Positions 9,716 to 22,692 are shown, counted from the stretch's first letter. The stretch is 64,000 nt of DNA from Platerodrilus igneus (GCA_036346225.1 JARFIW010001109.1:1348501-1412500), one strand, 5' to 3'. Notes: generated by a model not told the origin, from the sequence alone. Numbers and translations are program-made.

Positions 9716-12460
9716 TTCCCATCTATCCTTTAATTATCAGTGATACCTGTTGTTAATAACAAGTGATGGCCCTTGTGTGTTAAAAAGTGGTCCACAAATT
9801 ATTTTAAGTAAATAATTATTTTAGAGGATTTTTGTATAATTAATTTAGGTATATTACACATAGTTGTGTAATATAGTTTTAGAAATCAGTCTGGTTTGAA
9901 TTACATTTTCTGCTTTCGTGGTAACAGTTTTTTATACCTAGGGAAAAGAACGTTAAATATAATTTTTCTCAGTTCATAATAGATATGTCGTTTTCCCGAC
10001 CAATCAGGACAGCGAACAAAGAAGAATGGTAATTGGAGCATTTGGAGAATTCTTGATGAGACTCATCTTTAACTACTTCTGTGGAGTAGTGCATTGTAGA
10101 CAAGGTAATGAAATTTTACTCGTCGATTCCTATATGGTTATCGTACTTTACCTTTCTCTTGTTTCCATTTTATGTTGTAGGAATTAGCAACAAGCTCCAG
10201 TGCAGACATCTTAGCTATAAATGGCAACCGCACACACGTGGTAAATTGAGATAAATAGTACTGTATTTGATACCTTTGTTAATATGCAGCAATTTCGAAG
10301 GTAAACGGGTTATTAATTAATTTACATTGCTATTTTGAAACATAAGCTATGCTATCTCATTTGGAAGTTCTGTGTAATAATATTGCATCCTCTGTGCAGG
10401 CACGTCAGTAACAAATATATTTACCATTAAGTAACATGACCTATAAGTCAATCCCTTCTCTTTACTATATTTTCCAAAATATATTGCTCTTCACCAATAG
10501 TACATTTTTATTTATTGCCGTGCCATCTAAATGATTTTCAACTTTTTTTCTATAGTACCACATCTTAAAAACTTCAGTTTTTTTCCTTCCTTTTTACTCA
10601 TAGGATGATATAAAAATCATAATATTAAGAATACCCCTGAAAAAAAGTTGCAAGAAGCAGCAAATCGTTACGAATGGTTTGACATTAACATGCTACTACA
10701 AGCATATTATATGGATTTATATTGGACACTAATTGTAATGGATGGATCCTGAAAGGAAAGTAAAGAATATAGCCGAAGGTTTGACAAAACACTGCTTGGT
10801 ATTTATTTGGTTCTAAGAACTTAAGTTAACTCTATGATTATTCAAGCAAAGATCCAAAGAGTGTTTCAAAGACATTAAGTATCCAATTTTAAAGCCCTAT
10901 GAATGGAAGTTTGCTAACGGAATCTGTTGGGTGCGATGCAGAAAAGCAAGCCAATTTTGTTATATATTTCTTAACTGCGCGATCATCGAGAATATCTAAT
11001 GTTGAATGTGAATAATCGTTTTACGTTGTCTTTAGAATAATGAGTGGGTTACTGGAGTGATTCAATATCGTGGTACAACAAGTAAATCAATTGCCAGAAA
11101 AACTTTATTGAAACAAAAAAGTCGTTAGAAAATGGCATACTTAATTTAACTAGTAATATAAACATTTGGAACTGCTGTTTGTCAATCTTTAAGCTGATCA
11201 TACATAGATACTTAATCTTAATCGATGTAGCAGCAAGATAGTAGACCATTCCATGCCAAAACATAGAAACCAGTGATGAACAATTCGATTTTGATGGTGA
11301 AGATGGAAATATGAGATAAATTTAATACTTTTAGCAATCACAAGAGTACATATTTATTTTTGGGTTTCCAAAGCTCAATAATTAACACATCCAACTACGA
11401 CTAGAAAATTTTTAGAATCCAGTAGAAATGCCATAAAGTTTATGTCTGATATTTCAGTTTTTAACTTCTTTGGTAGGGAAGCTATATTTTCCTAACCTTA
11501 GCGTGTTAGAGATGTTTAGTAAAACATTTTGAAACTTGTTATAAACTTTATGTTGCAATTTTTCGCCACATATTTAGTTTTGAGGAGTTTCAAACTCTTG
11601 GCAATCAAAAACATCTTTTAAACACAAAGTGATTATACAGAACCTCTTTGGAGTCTTTAACAACCTTTCATCTTAATTTCAGAACCGACCTTTTTCTTAA
11701 ATTCAAATTTTGATTTGTTATGGTTAAATACTGAGGGAATCTTTGAAAAGTCAACCAATGACATTTTCAGTAATTGTTTAAATTACCAGTCTGTTATGAA
11801 TGCGGATTAATTAAGGAGCTTATTGAGGGTTGATAATGGATGTTTGATAATGAAGGACCACCAAATATGACTGGATGCAATTAATAATTCAATGGTTGTA
11901 TGTAAATCATTGTTCACTTACTGATTGCTGGTTCTATGACAAATACACTGCTGCCAAGCGAAAACTTGTTGTTACTCGAAAATGCACATGTTAACTCGAC
12001 GGCAGCTACACGAACAGTCACTTGTATGATGAAAAAATGCACGCAAAACCGAGTTACGATTACACACACACCACTGTGGTTCCTTAGTGTTGAAGGATAA
12101 CGTAGGTAAAGGGTTTAGAGACGAAACACAGGCTTTACATTGAAGATTTATCATTCGTTTAGTGGAGAATTTTATCTACTGATAAATGCTACTGTAAATT
12201 GTTTTAATTGATTGCAAGTTGAAGGAACATGCCCGTTAATGACATGTTGCTTCTAGAAACAGTAAATAAGCAAATTCGGGAAAATTTTAGGTACTTGTTG
12301 TCCAACAACAAATACTATGAAGCATTTCAGAAAAAGTTGCTGATAATACGCTTAAAACATACTCATGTAGAATCAGAATTTGTTTAGCATTTAACCAAAA
12401 CTTTTATCTGACAACTAGTAATCAATTCAATTCAAAGAAATCAAAATTTTTATACAGAGT
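9716..12460 (+). repeat. Repeat R1, copy 1 (about 2.7 kb)
   Basis: Aligns by eye over its whole length with 27722-30987 plus 34140-34250, and its first ~700 bases also with 20745-21465. Shared landmarks: a 10-bp-arm hairpin (9851-9874), the block AACTACTTCTGTGGAGTAG, the block TTTACTCATAGGATGATATA-like near 10600, and TTGTCCAACAACAAATA near 12300. No stop-free coding sequence is conserved, although a minus-strand segment near 11100-11260 gives similar short peptides in both long copies. It could be an old transposon or a duplicated non-coding locus. It is cut off on the right by LINE-B. Confidence 0.75.
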
Positions 12461-12494
12461 TACATGTAATAGTAATTACCCATGTGTATAACTA

Positions 12495-14810
12495 ATCATC
12501 AACATCATTAAATCTTCAGTCCTGGAACTGGTTAGATGTGCACCTCCTTTATTCCCCTATTATTTCTCGAATTTTTTTGTTATTAACTTTATCTACCCAT
12601 GCTATCATCATCATACATCTGAAGCATAACATTCCAAAAGGCTTCTTCCTTTTCCAGCTTGCTTCTACTACTGTCTCTATTTCATAGGCGTGCTGTGCTG
12701 TGCTGCATACATACACTTCCCCTACTATTGTCCTTGTTTCTAAGTTTGTTGTATTCGAACATAGCTGTAGCTCTTGTTAGATACAGTTTAGTTCCCTTTC
12801 TATTGCTTTGTAAATATATACCCTATTTCACCGATATTTAATGGTATGTGAAGGGGTTTAAGCAGTCTGTGGCTTCCAAGATCCCCAACTTTAGAAAATT
12901 TTCTGAATTCATTGTTTTCCAATAAATCCTTTTGCACAGTCAGGATTAGTTGAAAATATTGCAAAACCAACACTTGAAGTTGCTTATAATAATCATCAGG
13001 GTTAAGTGCAATTAGCTATTCGTCATTAGGTTTTCCGTCTTGGAACAGGTTGGACTTGTACCTCCACTAATTTGTATTCTGAGCTAGTCTACACAGTTCC
13101 CTGACATTCCTATAGCCTAGATACAGGTAGGTTCCGTTTCTATTGTTTTCTAAATATATGCCCTATTTCACCAATATTCAGTGGTATGTGAGGGGAGTTT
13201 AGCAGCCTGTGGTTACAAAGATCCCCTAACACAGACATTTACCGAATTGATAGTTTTTCAGGAAATTCTTTCACACAATTAACGTTAGTGGAGACTATTG
13301 CAAAACCAACACTTGTACTTGCTTATAATAATCGTCAAGTTTAAATACAATTTTTTTTTCATCATAAGGTTTTTCGTCTTGGAACTAGTTGTACACGTAC
13401 TTCCATTGATTTCTATTCTGAGCTAGCCTACACATTTTCCTGAAATTCCCACAGCCTACATCTTTGACTATCTGTGTGCAATAGTCTAACCTAGGTCTAT
13501 CTCTACCTCTCTTTTTTCTTATCCCTGCTTCTCATATATTCCACATTATTTCCTCATGCTTTAGTATGTGACCTATTTTCCTATCTCTCCTATTTTTTAC
13601 TGTTTTCCATATATTTCTTTTTTTCTTTTCCATTTCTAGAACCTCTTTGTTCTTAACTTTGTCTGTCCATGATATCTTCATCATACATATGTATCACCAC
13701 ATTTTAAAGGCTTCTTCTGTCCAAGTTTCACAGCCGTACAGTGCTGTGCTACATACATATGCTTTCAGCAATCTTTTCCTTGTTTCTATGTTTTTTGTCT
13801 TTGAACACAGTAATTGCTTTTTCTTGTTAAACGTAGCACATTTTTGTGCTAATCTTTGTTTTATATCTTTAACGCTTTTCCCATCTTGCATTATTTGGCT
13901 TCCTAAGTAGCAGAAATCCTTAGCCTCTTGTAAGTTCTCATTTCCTATTTGTATTCTAGTGTTTGATATATTTTCCCCTCCTTTGCATACTAGTACTTTA
14001 GTTTTATTTTTGTTAATTTTCATACCGTATCCCTTTGTTAAAACTGTTTCCATTTCATTAAGAGCAGCTTCTAACTCTTCCTTGCTAGAATCTAATACTG
14101 CTATGTCATCTGCAAATCTAAGCATATCAATTTTTTGTCCCTGCATAATGATTCCAAACATTTTCCTGTATTTGACAGTTATTCATTGCTTCTTCAATGT
14201 ACAAGTTAAAAATTAACGGGAATAGGGCACATCTCTGTCTCACTCATTCCCTAATATCGACTTCTCTACGTTCCTGCTCTAATTCTATAACAGTCGTTTG
14301 CTTTTTGTATAAACTATGTACTATTCGCCTATCCCTAAAACTCATTTCAAACTTTTTGAGTATTTCAAACATTTTTTTCCATTTTACATTGTCGAATGCC
14401 TTCTCCAAATCTACAAACCCTATATGCAAGCTTCCTCTTTTTTCTAATGTCTTCTCCATTATCACCCTCAGAGCTAAAATAACCTCACGTGTTCTTCTGT
14501 TTCGCCTATACCCAAATTGATCTTCTCCTAGTACGTCTTCAGCCCATTTTTCCACCTGTCTTTGTACAATTCTAGTGTACAACTTTGTACAATTCACGTG
14601 TGCTGTCAAACTTATTGTTCAAAAACTTTCACATCTATCCGGGATTTTTTTTTTATTTAGTGACTACGATATTATGTTTGAAATCTTTGGGTATCTCGTC
14701 CATCTCATACTTATAGCTAACAAGTTGGAAGAGACATTCAGTTACTACTTGTCCAGAGGCTTTTAGAGTTTCTGTTTGCACCTTATCTATACCCGGTGTG
14801 CTATTTGTTA
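12495..14810 (-). mobile_element. LINE-B, RTE-like LINE, 5' truncated
   Basis: Same family as LINE-A and LINE-C. On the minus strand it carries reverse transcriptase (13694-14609), a C-terminal tail, and a 3' region with three copies of the motif containing CTGGAACTGGTT or similar (about 12522, 13045 and 13382), then a short CAT-rich end. The endonuclease is absent. It is inserted at the end of repeat R1 copy 1. Confidence 0.8.
13694..14609 (-). pseudogene. LINE-B reverse transcriptase
   Basis: Two overlapping-frame pieces. The upstream piece (14244-14609) has EDQFGYRRNRRTREVILAL, then HIGFVDLEKAFDNVKWKKMF with the first catalytic aspartate. The downstream piece (13694-14161) has the active-site strand RFADDIAVL, YGMKINKNKTKVLVC, FCYLGSQIMQDGK, and CSTALYGCETWTEEAF, the thumb and tail typical of RTE-like insect LINEs. 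The piece between them (GVRQGCALSPL-like) is frame-shifted. The enzyme copies LINE RNA at the target site. Not functional here. Confidence 0.88.
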
Positions 14811-16298
14811 TAGCCTATAATGATAATCAATATCAAATATTGGAATATATTTATTGATAAAATTACAAGCTAAACTATTTTTTTAAAATTGTTATCTGTC
14901 AACTTGTACCTGCTGTCTGGTCTCTGCCACTCCAAGTACCGAAAGGCTGTTGCCTTATTTCGGGGACTTGTCTGTCTGGTTATTCACTAAAGACCCCACT
15001 AATTTGGTTAAACCTGTAGTTCGGTTCTTTAGATAACGAATTCTCAAGCCATTGCACCTGTTCTATTAATTTAGAATTTCTTCAAGGTGCAGGTCCATTC
15101 AAAACGGGGGTATAACTAAAAGTAATTTAATTTAAATGTATTGCGTAACTTTTATTGTAACGATTGAAGAGATTACCTACTGATTTCTAGTAGCGGGTCA
15201 CAAAATGACCATGATGCGATACACGCCTTAATGAAAAATAAAAACGAAGGTGTATGAAGAGTAGCCCTATTTAGACTCCAGATCAGATGATACCAATAAT
15301 AGGACTTTCAAAGAAAACTGGTAATATGTCAAAATGCATTGAAATGAACTTCAATGAGTTTTTAATTTACAAATTTTTTCAAGCTGATGGAAAAAATTTT
15401 ACTGAAAATGTCCATGGCGAAAAATACAGAGGAATGCAAATAAGTTCTATAAAGTTGTGAAAAGTTACCCTTTTAGACTTTTTTTAATAAAAAGTCATAT
15501 CCAGAACAGGAATATAAACAGATTAATATTTGTTACAAAACTAGAAGAGGTTACAAAAGCTGCATGTGGCCCCTATTAAAATATCGCAAACCAAGAAAAA
15601 TAATTTATTGGGTTTATGTCATAGCCATGCCATTTCTAGCCAATAGTGGAGAGTTTCTGTAAACGGTTTTCCTGTATGTTAACTAGAGAAAATGAAAACG
15701 TAGAAACTGATTAAGGCTAAAATTATGTTATTTTAAGCTGAATAGTGTGATAAGTATTAAGATTATTATTGTAATTTCCATTTAGCTCTGTGCAATGTGT
15801 ACTTTATTCAATGACACATATTATTCTTTCAAAGCAACTGGAAAATATGCCTTAGTTATTAAAGATTATGAGCACCTAAATCAAGCTAATAATACTAGCA
15901 TCATATATAAACAAGTTGTAACATGTTTAATTTCAGCAATAATTATTCGCATTGAATTACGAGGATAATGCGCTAAGCGTGCCTTATTCCTTATTAATCT
16001 TCTTATATTAAAATATCTGTGACATAAAGTTACTTCGTCAAGCATCTCTAGTTGTTTCTTTCGTATTCTCCACCTCTAATGTCGCTATCATTCGGTTCTT
16101 GCTTCGTCAAGTTAGTTGCGCGCTAGCAACCGCCTTATCAAGATGTATTCCCGACTAGAGGCAGGCGACCTTCGAATAGATTACTAATGTAAGCAGGTTA
16201 GGTCGTGCTAGACCTGAAACTATTTTGATACCTTCTACTAACGGTTGGTAAAGTATATATTTTACGAACTAATTTAATTTGGTTTCATTTATTTAGCA
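14811..16298. other. No recognisable gene; possible coding scraps near 15300-15650
   Basis: Mostly AT-rich sequence. Between about 15250 and 15650 short plus-strand stretches look protein-like in changing frames (DDTNNRTFKENW and YKTRRGYKSCMW), but I cannot assign them to a family. They may be the remains of a DNA transposase. Confidence 0.3.
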
Positions 16299-16428
16299 CG
16301 TCATGTAGGATTCGTCATGTAGAATTCATCATTTAGGATTCATCATTTAGGATTCGTCACTTAAGATTTGTCAATTTAGAATTTGTCTACTAAGAATTTG
16401 TTAACTAAGAATTCGTCAACTAAGAATT
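16299..16428. repeat. Minisatellite, nine units of 14-15 bp
   Basis: Consecutive imperfect units such as CGTCATGTAGGATT, CATCATTTAGGATT, TGTCTACTAAGAATT and CGTCAACTAAGAATT. The first five units are 14 bp and the last four 15 bp. Neighbouring units resemble each other more than distant ones, which fits growth by slippage. Confidence 0.9.
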
Positions 16429-17344
16429 ATGGATGTTGGTTTTGATTGCAGTCGTCTCAAATTAGGAATGGCTAGTAACCTTGCTTGAAGAATATGAATT
16501 TCCATCTCGATTTGTCGTGGAGCAACACAAGCAGTTTGGTTCGTTATTAGATATAAGATATTTCATGCATGTGTTTTGAATGTCATAAAAATTTGAAAAA
16601 CAGACTATCATATAAAGCACGCAAAGTTGCTATTGTGTTTTCAACATGTAATCTGTGTAATTGTCAATTATTGTTAAACTGGTTTTATAAGCTGTAGAAC
16701 GAAATTTTGTCAAGTTAGGTTTATATAATTACAAGCTTTGTTTCGTCTGAACCTTAGATAATTTCTACGTATGTTTTCTACGTCATACTTTTTTTGTGTT
16801 GCACAGCTGACATGTTGTCATGAAAGCAGATGCTCCGTGCAGCTGTCATTGAATTTAAACTAAACATTCCTATTTTTGTGATTAGCATTTATCTACATGT
16901 AAATTATAAAATTTAAATCTGAAAATTTAAAGACACACTGTGTAAGAATCTAGAAATTGTAATCCACCTGAAAAGATCTGCCCAGGTTAGAACGTTAATT
17001 CAGTGTATTATGCTTACAAATTATATTCACTCAAATGTTTATAGCAGGTTCATATTTGAAGAGTAGTTGGTTGTTCTAAAATGTCAAAACCTTGACTTTG
17101 ATATAGATGTTAATGATGAATTTTTTTTTACTTGTTAAAAAGTTCCGAAATTTTAAAAAAGAGAGTTTTTTTTAGTAAACAATTAGTTAAACTTTGAGGC
17201 TTTTATTTTGGTCAAATGCGATCAAATCTGATTACACAAAGGTAAAATTTTTGAATAATAATTTGGTGCCAATATCATATTGGATATACATTTTTTATTT
17301 TTTTGATACTTTTATAGGACACAAATGGTGTTCTACATTTTTAT
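16429..17344. other. No recognisable gene
   Basis: AT-rich, with runs of T and A. No frame, repeat or RNA gene that I can support. Confidence 0.5.
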
Positions 17345-17661
17345 TTATTTAATCTTTGCAATTTCTTACAGGAGCTGCGTCTTATTTTTGTAAGACAAGT
17401 TTTTGTTAACGAAGGCGATCGTTTTATCTTTGGGTTTCCACGTCCGCCCTTAGAACTGTGCTCTGCTATTATCGTGATTATCTCAGGACTTGGTGGCGCC
17501 TATTTAATTTAGTTTAGCTGTGGTTTGCAAACAAAATTCGACTTATCCCCCCACTTCTTATTGCTCTACCCAGGAATAGACCCCTAGCTATGTCGGAAGT
17601 TTTTTGTTCACTGGCGCCCATTAAGAAAAATAAGTTACAATGTCGCCGGAACGTGGGGCTG
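17345..17661 (+). mobile_element. Possible Ty3/gypsy LTR end and tRNA-Lys primer-binding site
   Basis: This stretch is clearly richer in G and C than its surroundings. At 17641-17659 it reads TGTCGCCGGAACGTGGGGC, which differs at two positions from the tRNA-Lys primer-binding site TGGCGCCCGAACGTGGGGC. It directly follows AAGTTACA, a plausible LTR end. A 46-codon open stretch (17372-17512) after TTTCTTACAG could instead be an exon (ELRLIFVRQVF...), but I do not recognise it. No gag follows, so at most a fragment remains. Confidence 0.35.
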
Positions 17662-18869
17662 GTATAAACAAAAGTAGTTATACTAGCGCCTCAACGTAAT
17701 AAAAAAATATGTTTCAAAGTCACCAAACTACTTAAAAACCAAAGAAATGAAACAGTATTTTATTTTCTGAAATGTATTATAGTTAAGGCATTGCCTGTTA
17801 ATAATTGGTTCCAAAAAGTATCAAATATACGCTTTTAATTTGACTTTTATAGTAGTTTTATAATATCGCTAACCTTCAACTACAAGTTTCAGGCAAATGC
17901 AATTTATGTTTTTAGGTTGAAGTGAAAACACTGTTACGTCCTTTTCTGAAGATTTCTCACTTCCTCCGTTATGATCCCAGTGCCGTTAAGATTTTGAAAC
18001 AGTTATACCTATGCATATATTTAAAAAATACGCTTTGGGTTTAATTCATACATTCTGTGCTACTTGTAGAAATAATGTTAACTAGTGGGCATTCGTGAGT
18101 GATAATGCTAAGTCGGTTATTAAAAAGTTTTATTTTATCAAATATTAGTTGTTATTACTTAAACTTTATGTACAACTTAATAACTTTTTATCACATAACA
18201 ACACTTGAATAAATTACTAAGACAAAAAAACAATAATTGTGCACATACTCAATCTATCTTTGAGAACTTTTTCTAAAATTATGAGTATCAATCTTCTGGT
18301 CTAAGTTTAATTTTTTCTTAAATAGTTGTTTCAACCCATTCAGTGGCTGGAATTTCTGAAAAATACAAAGGCATTAATTCGAAAGAAAGGCACATAAAAA
18401 ATAATATGCACATTTTATCAACTGTTTAATATTATCACAAAGTCTATCAGAATGATTTACTGAACAGCTATGTAAGGGGCTTTTGGATAAACTGCTTGCA
18501 TAAATCGAATAAGGCATAACGATTATGCTTGGATACACTATTAACATTTCAACTTTGGCTCAAGTTAGTTTCTTCCACATTTTGGGGAATATTTCAGTAA
18601 GAATTAAAAATTTAATAAAGTCCCCTTTGGTATTAAAGCAATGTTTCTCAACTGGCGGTATGACACCATAACGGGTGTACAAAAATGTAAGAAGAGAGAA
18701 ACAAAGATAATAGAAAATGCTTTTTATTGATAAAATGTAAATACAAATATAATTCAAATCAATTCTTCTATACAATACAAAACGAAATGTCACCCCGGCA
18801 GATTCATAAATAACATTACATAATGTAAACTCACCAATGAAGTAAATAAAAACAAATATGGCAATTAAT
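17662..18869. other. No recognisable gene; probable 3' flank of the hAT relic
   Basis: No repeat and no recognised protein. A 77-codon minus-strand frame (18560-18793) has a hydrophobic, low-complexity translation and no motif; it may belong to the 3' untranslated part of the hAT relic next to it. I could not find the terminal inverted repeat of that element. Confidence 0.4.
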
Positions 18870-20700
18870 CAAATTGGTGGCTCCTTTGAGCCTGTGTAGC
18901 AGAAAACAGCTTTTTGTAAGATGATAATATGTTCAAAATAAATTCTCGGGTTTTTCTCTATATTACGATAATATCTATATTTTACTTTTAGTGCAACCAC
19001 ACTAGAAAAGCTGGCTTCGTATTATTAGAAAAGATAGAAGCAAGCGAATCCTGTCGTCATAAATTCTATATATTATTCTTCTTCTTGAACTGAAAGATCT
19101 TCAGGTATTTTTCATATAAATTTTTAATCCACTCGTATTTTACTATAAAGTTGTAATCGGTTATAAAATACTTTTTAAGATCCTTCTTCAAGGTTGTTAA
19201 GTGGCTCTCCTTAGTTGTAAATAAAACTTTGATGTGTACCTATCAGCATTTTAGGTTTGAAGAAATTCATTTACATTTTTAAACATTTCTCTTTCTATGC
19301 TTTAAAGTTGTATTCCATAATTCTAATTTTCTACAAAAGACATTCATTTCGTCTTTCGTCTATTTGATGTGCATTTGTTCATTGAAGTTAAAGATTCAAA
19401 ATATTTAGTTTTATATGTCAATTTCATCAAGTGACCTTGAAACAGTTTTGCTTTCTGGTGATTTTTCTTTTCTGAAAATGTTGCAACTCCTCTCTTAATT
19501 CGTATACACTGTAGAAATTTACCACGTGATAACAATCTTGCTACACAGTAAAATAATATTGCTAAATATTTTGCGCCCATATTCTTACAAAGTGCAGAGA
19601 AAAGTCAACATCGACAGTTACAGCCATCGTTGACATAAGGTTTATACTAGGACTCATTTGTTTGGCAACAAGCGATTTTCGATGAATCATGCAGTGTGTC
19701 CAGCTATGCTGCGGAGGTTTCGGTTTCACAAACGCTTGAAATTAGAATCTGCCATCCATTATTCATGCACAATCTGTTCATATTTTAGCATAGTTTTCCA
19801 TTGAGTACTTGCTTTTAAAAAAAAACTATGCAGTATATTAAATAGTTCCATTGCTGTGTTCTGTTTTTCTTTTGCAAGAAAACCACTCTTCAACTGCTGA
19901 TGTTTCATTACAAAATCTAACACAGTTAATTAAACGACAATCTTTGTTGGTATCTGTGGCTTCATAACACTGTTTGCGAAAGGTTTATTATGCAGCTTGA
20001 ACAAAGTTGTTGAGGTATTTCCTCAGGCATATCGCCCATTCTGTTAAGAACAGTATCAGTTTATAAAGAAAACATTGAAGTTGCTGAAAAAATCATTTCC
20101 CAGCATTAATTCTACCATTTGAATTTCATCTAGCAGAATGGTGTGGGCCTTTCTACATTTAAAGCGTCTTGATATGCAACTTTGTAAGCAGCTAGGAAAG
20201 TGTTTTTATTCACAGATAAAACTTTTTTTAAACAAATTTCTATTTCGTATATGTTTTTATTATCGACAAAAAAATTGTGATTTTGTTTTTAGCATGCTCA
20301 CTGTGAACTGTTTCCAAATATAGTTTAAAATTTTTGGGGTTCATACTGTCTACCGTTAACATTTTTGAACAGATAACGTGTAGAGGTTCTTCTTTGTCTC
20401 TTGTCTGAGCATAGGTGAATTCAACATTTTGATATTTCTCAGAATGTTGCTCTGATTTTGGTTTTGAAACTAACTTTTTAAAGCAACTTTTTGTGCTTTA
20501 CAATCATCCAATGCTCATTTGTATCTAGTGAACGATTTGTCCACGGTTTTACACTTGACTTGATCTAGTAGAAAACATCACGGAGCTCCTTGTGCATACG
20601 AATGGAGCAGTTTCAACACATTCTAGTATATTCAGAACTGTTCGATATTTTTTGTGAAATCACCGAACACTGGTATAAATGATTAAATATCGATGCATAT
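18870..20700 (-). pseudogene. hAT transposase relic (ZBED5/FAM200-like)
   Basis: The most telling block is the minus-strand open frame 19344-19580, with ARLLSRGKFLQCI followed by AKLFQGHLMKLTYKTKYFES. This matches the RWLSRGKVL...LAYLADIF region conserved in ZBED5/FAM200/SCAND3-type hAT proteins. Further along the minus strand come HLTTLKKDLKKYF and the dimerisation domain remnant SSVVALKVKYR (18960-19040). Upstream, toward 20660, there are N-terminal catalytic-region remnants (HTILLDEIQ; DTVLNRMGDMPEEI). Stops and frameshifts occur throughout. No zinc finger and no inverted repeats were found. R1 copy 3 starts just beyond its 5' end. Confidence 0.7.
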
Positions 20701-20744
20701 TTTCATAACATGATGGTCAGTGGTAGCAATGGTAAAGCAAAGTA

Positions 20745-21465
20745 GATTTTTATACATATTGAATATTAGTAATTTACTATTATTTCAATAAAATGATTGT
20801 GTTATGCGTTAGAAAAAGCTCCACAAATTATTAAAGTCAATGATTAATTTTAGGGGATTATTGTAATTATTAGTTCAGGTTATTACTCATATTTGTTTAA
20901 TATAGAGTTAGAAAAATCGAGTTGTGTGAGTTACCTTGGGGTAGTTCTTGACAATTGTTTTTTTATATCGTTGGAAAGGAATGTTTAAAATGATTCTCAC
21001 AGTTGAGGAATGGGCACATGACGTTTTTCCATCCAATCAGGTGGCATGTAAGGTAAGACCATCATTGAGAATGCGGCTGTGATGATTCATTCTTGATGTA
21101 ACAATTCTATCTTTAACAACTGGTGCGGAGCGCATTACAGAATATGGATAAGTTTCACCTGTCGATTATCCTACCAAGCTTATTGTACTATGTCTTCCTG
21201 TTAAGGTTTTAGCACAGGAAAACAGCAAATTTCGCCCTAATTTGGATTAAAGTAGTCATATTTATAACCCTCGGCAAAAACCTGAAATATAAATAATTGC
21301 CTGATGTACAATTGCAAATATGCAAATAAATTAAATTTGTTAAGCAGTGTTATTTAAGTAATTTACACTGTTTATTTTGACATGTAAATTAGATTTGGTA
21401 ACATTGTAAATTCTGTGCACATGTCGCACCTTCTGTTAGGCTAGTTGATGACCGCCAACAACATT
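20745..21465 (+). repeat. Repeat R1, short diverged copy
   Basis: Corresponds to roughly the first 700 bp of R1 (compare 9770-10450). Shared blocks include CTCCACAAATTATT, TTTTAGGGGATTATTGTA, CAATTCTATCTTTAACAACT and GAGCGCATTACAGAATATGG-like. The conserved hairpin is no longer perfect here. It is the most diverged of the three copies, and in the same orientation. Confidence 0.6.
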
Positions 21466-21744
21466 TAAAGAATGACAAGCATAATTAATTCAAAAAACTG
21501 GGTACCAAATACCAAAACATTGAAAAACACTGTACTAAAAGATATTTAAAACGACGAATACAGAGAATATTGCATTTTTAGTTCATGGCTAGAATGTATA
21601 CGAAAATTCTAGTTGCTAAAACTCTGTAAAACTATCAAAAGTAAAAAAGCATTAATTTTTTACTCTAATTATTTGGATTTTACATATTTACTCACAACGA
21701 CATGCATGCGCATGCAAATGTGAAATAGACATAAAGTTAGTGTA

Positions 21745-22375
21745 AACAGAGGGATCGTGGAAGATATAAATGACTTTGTATACCTTAGAGCAATATTTAG
21801 TAGAGACAGAAAATTGAGTACGAAGACTGAAAGAAGGTTGAATGTTTCACATAAAGTAATCGAAAGTATGAGATTTGTTGCAAAAAATGAAGTGGTGCCA
21901 AAAAGTGGCAATATACAGGCGGGTGCTAATGCGGATATTGTTGTATGGGTGTCAGACCTGGATATGCCATGGCAGATATAAGAGTCAAATAAATGCAACA
22001 GTCAGTACGAGATATTTGAGAAACGTATGTGGCAAGACTAGGATAGACATTATTTGCAATGAATGGGTAACGAATGCTTGTAGTTTGTAAACCAAACCAA
22101 CAGATTAATATTGAAGAAGCATGTTACAATGGTTTGGCCATGTAGAAAGATTTAGTGATAAGCATTTAGCGAAGAAAGTGTACAAATGATGGGTTTGTTT
22201 TGAGAAGAAAAGATATGTCACAAAAGACGCGTCTGGTCATGGTTATGAAAGTATAAAAAGAAGGGAAGTGAAACCTCTCAAGAATAGAAGGACTTGTATG
22301 AAGCGATGCTTAGATGTTAACGAAGCCCGGGCAATTTGTGAGGACAGGAGGTGTGGAATGAGATTATTAAAATAG
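21745..22375 (+). pseudogene. LINE reverse transcriptase tail fragment (different LINE family)
   Basis: Plus-strand pieces give NDFVYLRAIFSRDRKLSTKT, then IESMRFVAKNEV, then LLYGCQTWICHGRYKSQINA, then RYLRNVCGKTR. This is the thumb and C-terminal tail of an insect LINE reverse transcriptase (the usual wording is ...LYGSETW...RSLRSVCG). Around 22120-22160 WFGHVERFSDKHLAKK-like and near 22300 CMKRCLDVNEA follow. The palm domain is missing. The sequence differs from LINE-A/B/C and from LINE-D. Confidence 0.75.
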
Positions 22376-22692
22376 TTTTAAGGTGCTCTACAATATGCAT
22401 TATATTGAAGAAAAAAAAGGTTTGCAAGACCTGCTACCGCGTTTAGGGAATGGTGTTAGTGGGTAATGCATGTATATTTATAAGAAAATTTATTATATTA
22501 TTTGGACTTGAACTATTCATTGTGATTGGCATATGTGAGTAGGAAATCATTATTAATAAAATCCAAAAGAGAGTATTCTCGTGTAGAAATAATATAATAT
22601 TTAAAAAAAATCTTTATAAAATTACAGCAAAGCGCTTTTGGCGTTAATCATTTTCGGTGCCATGTCAACTTAATTATTAATATTCCATCAGA

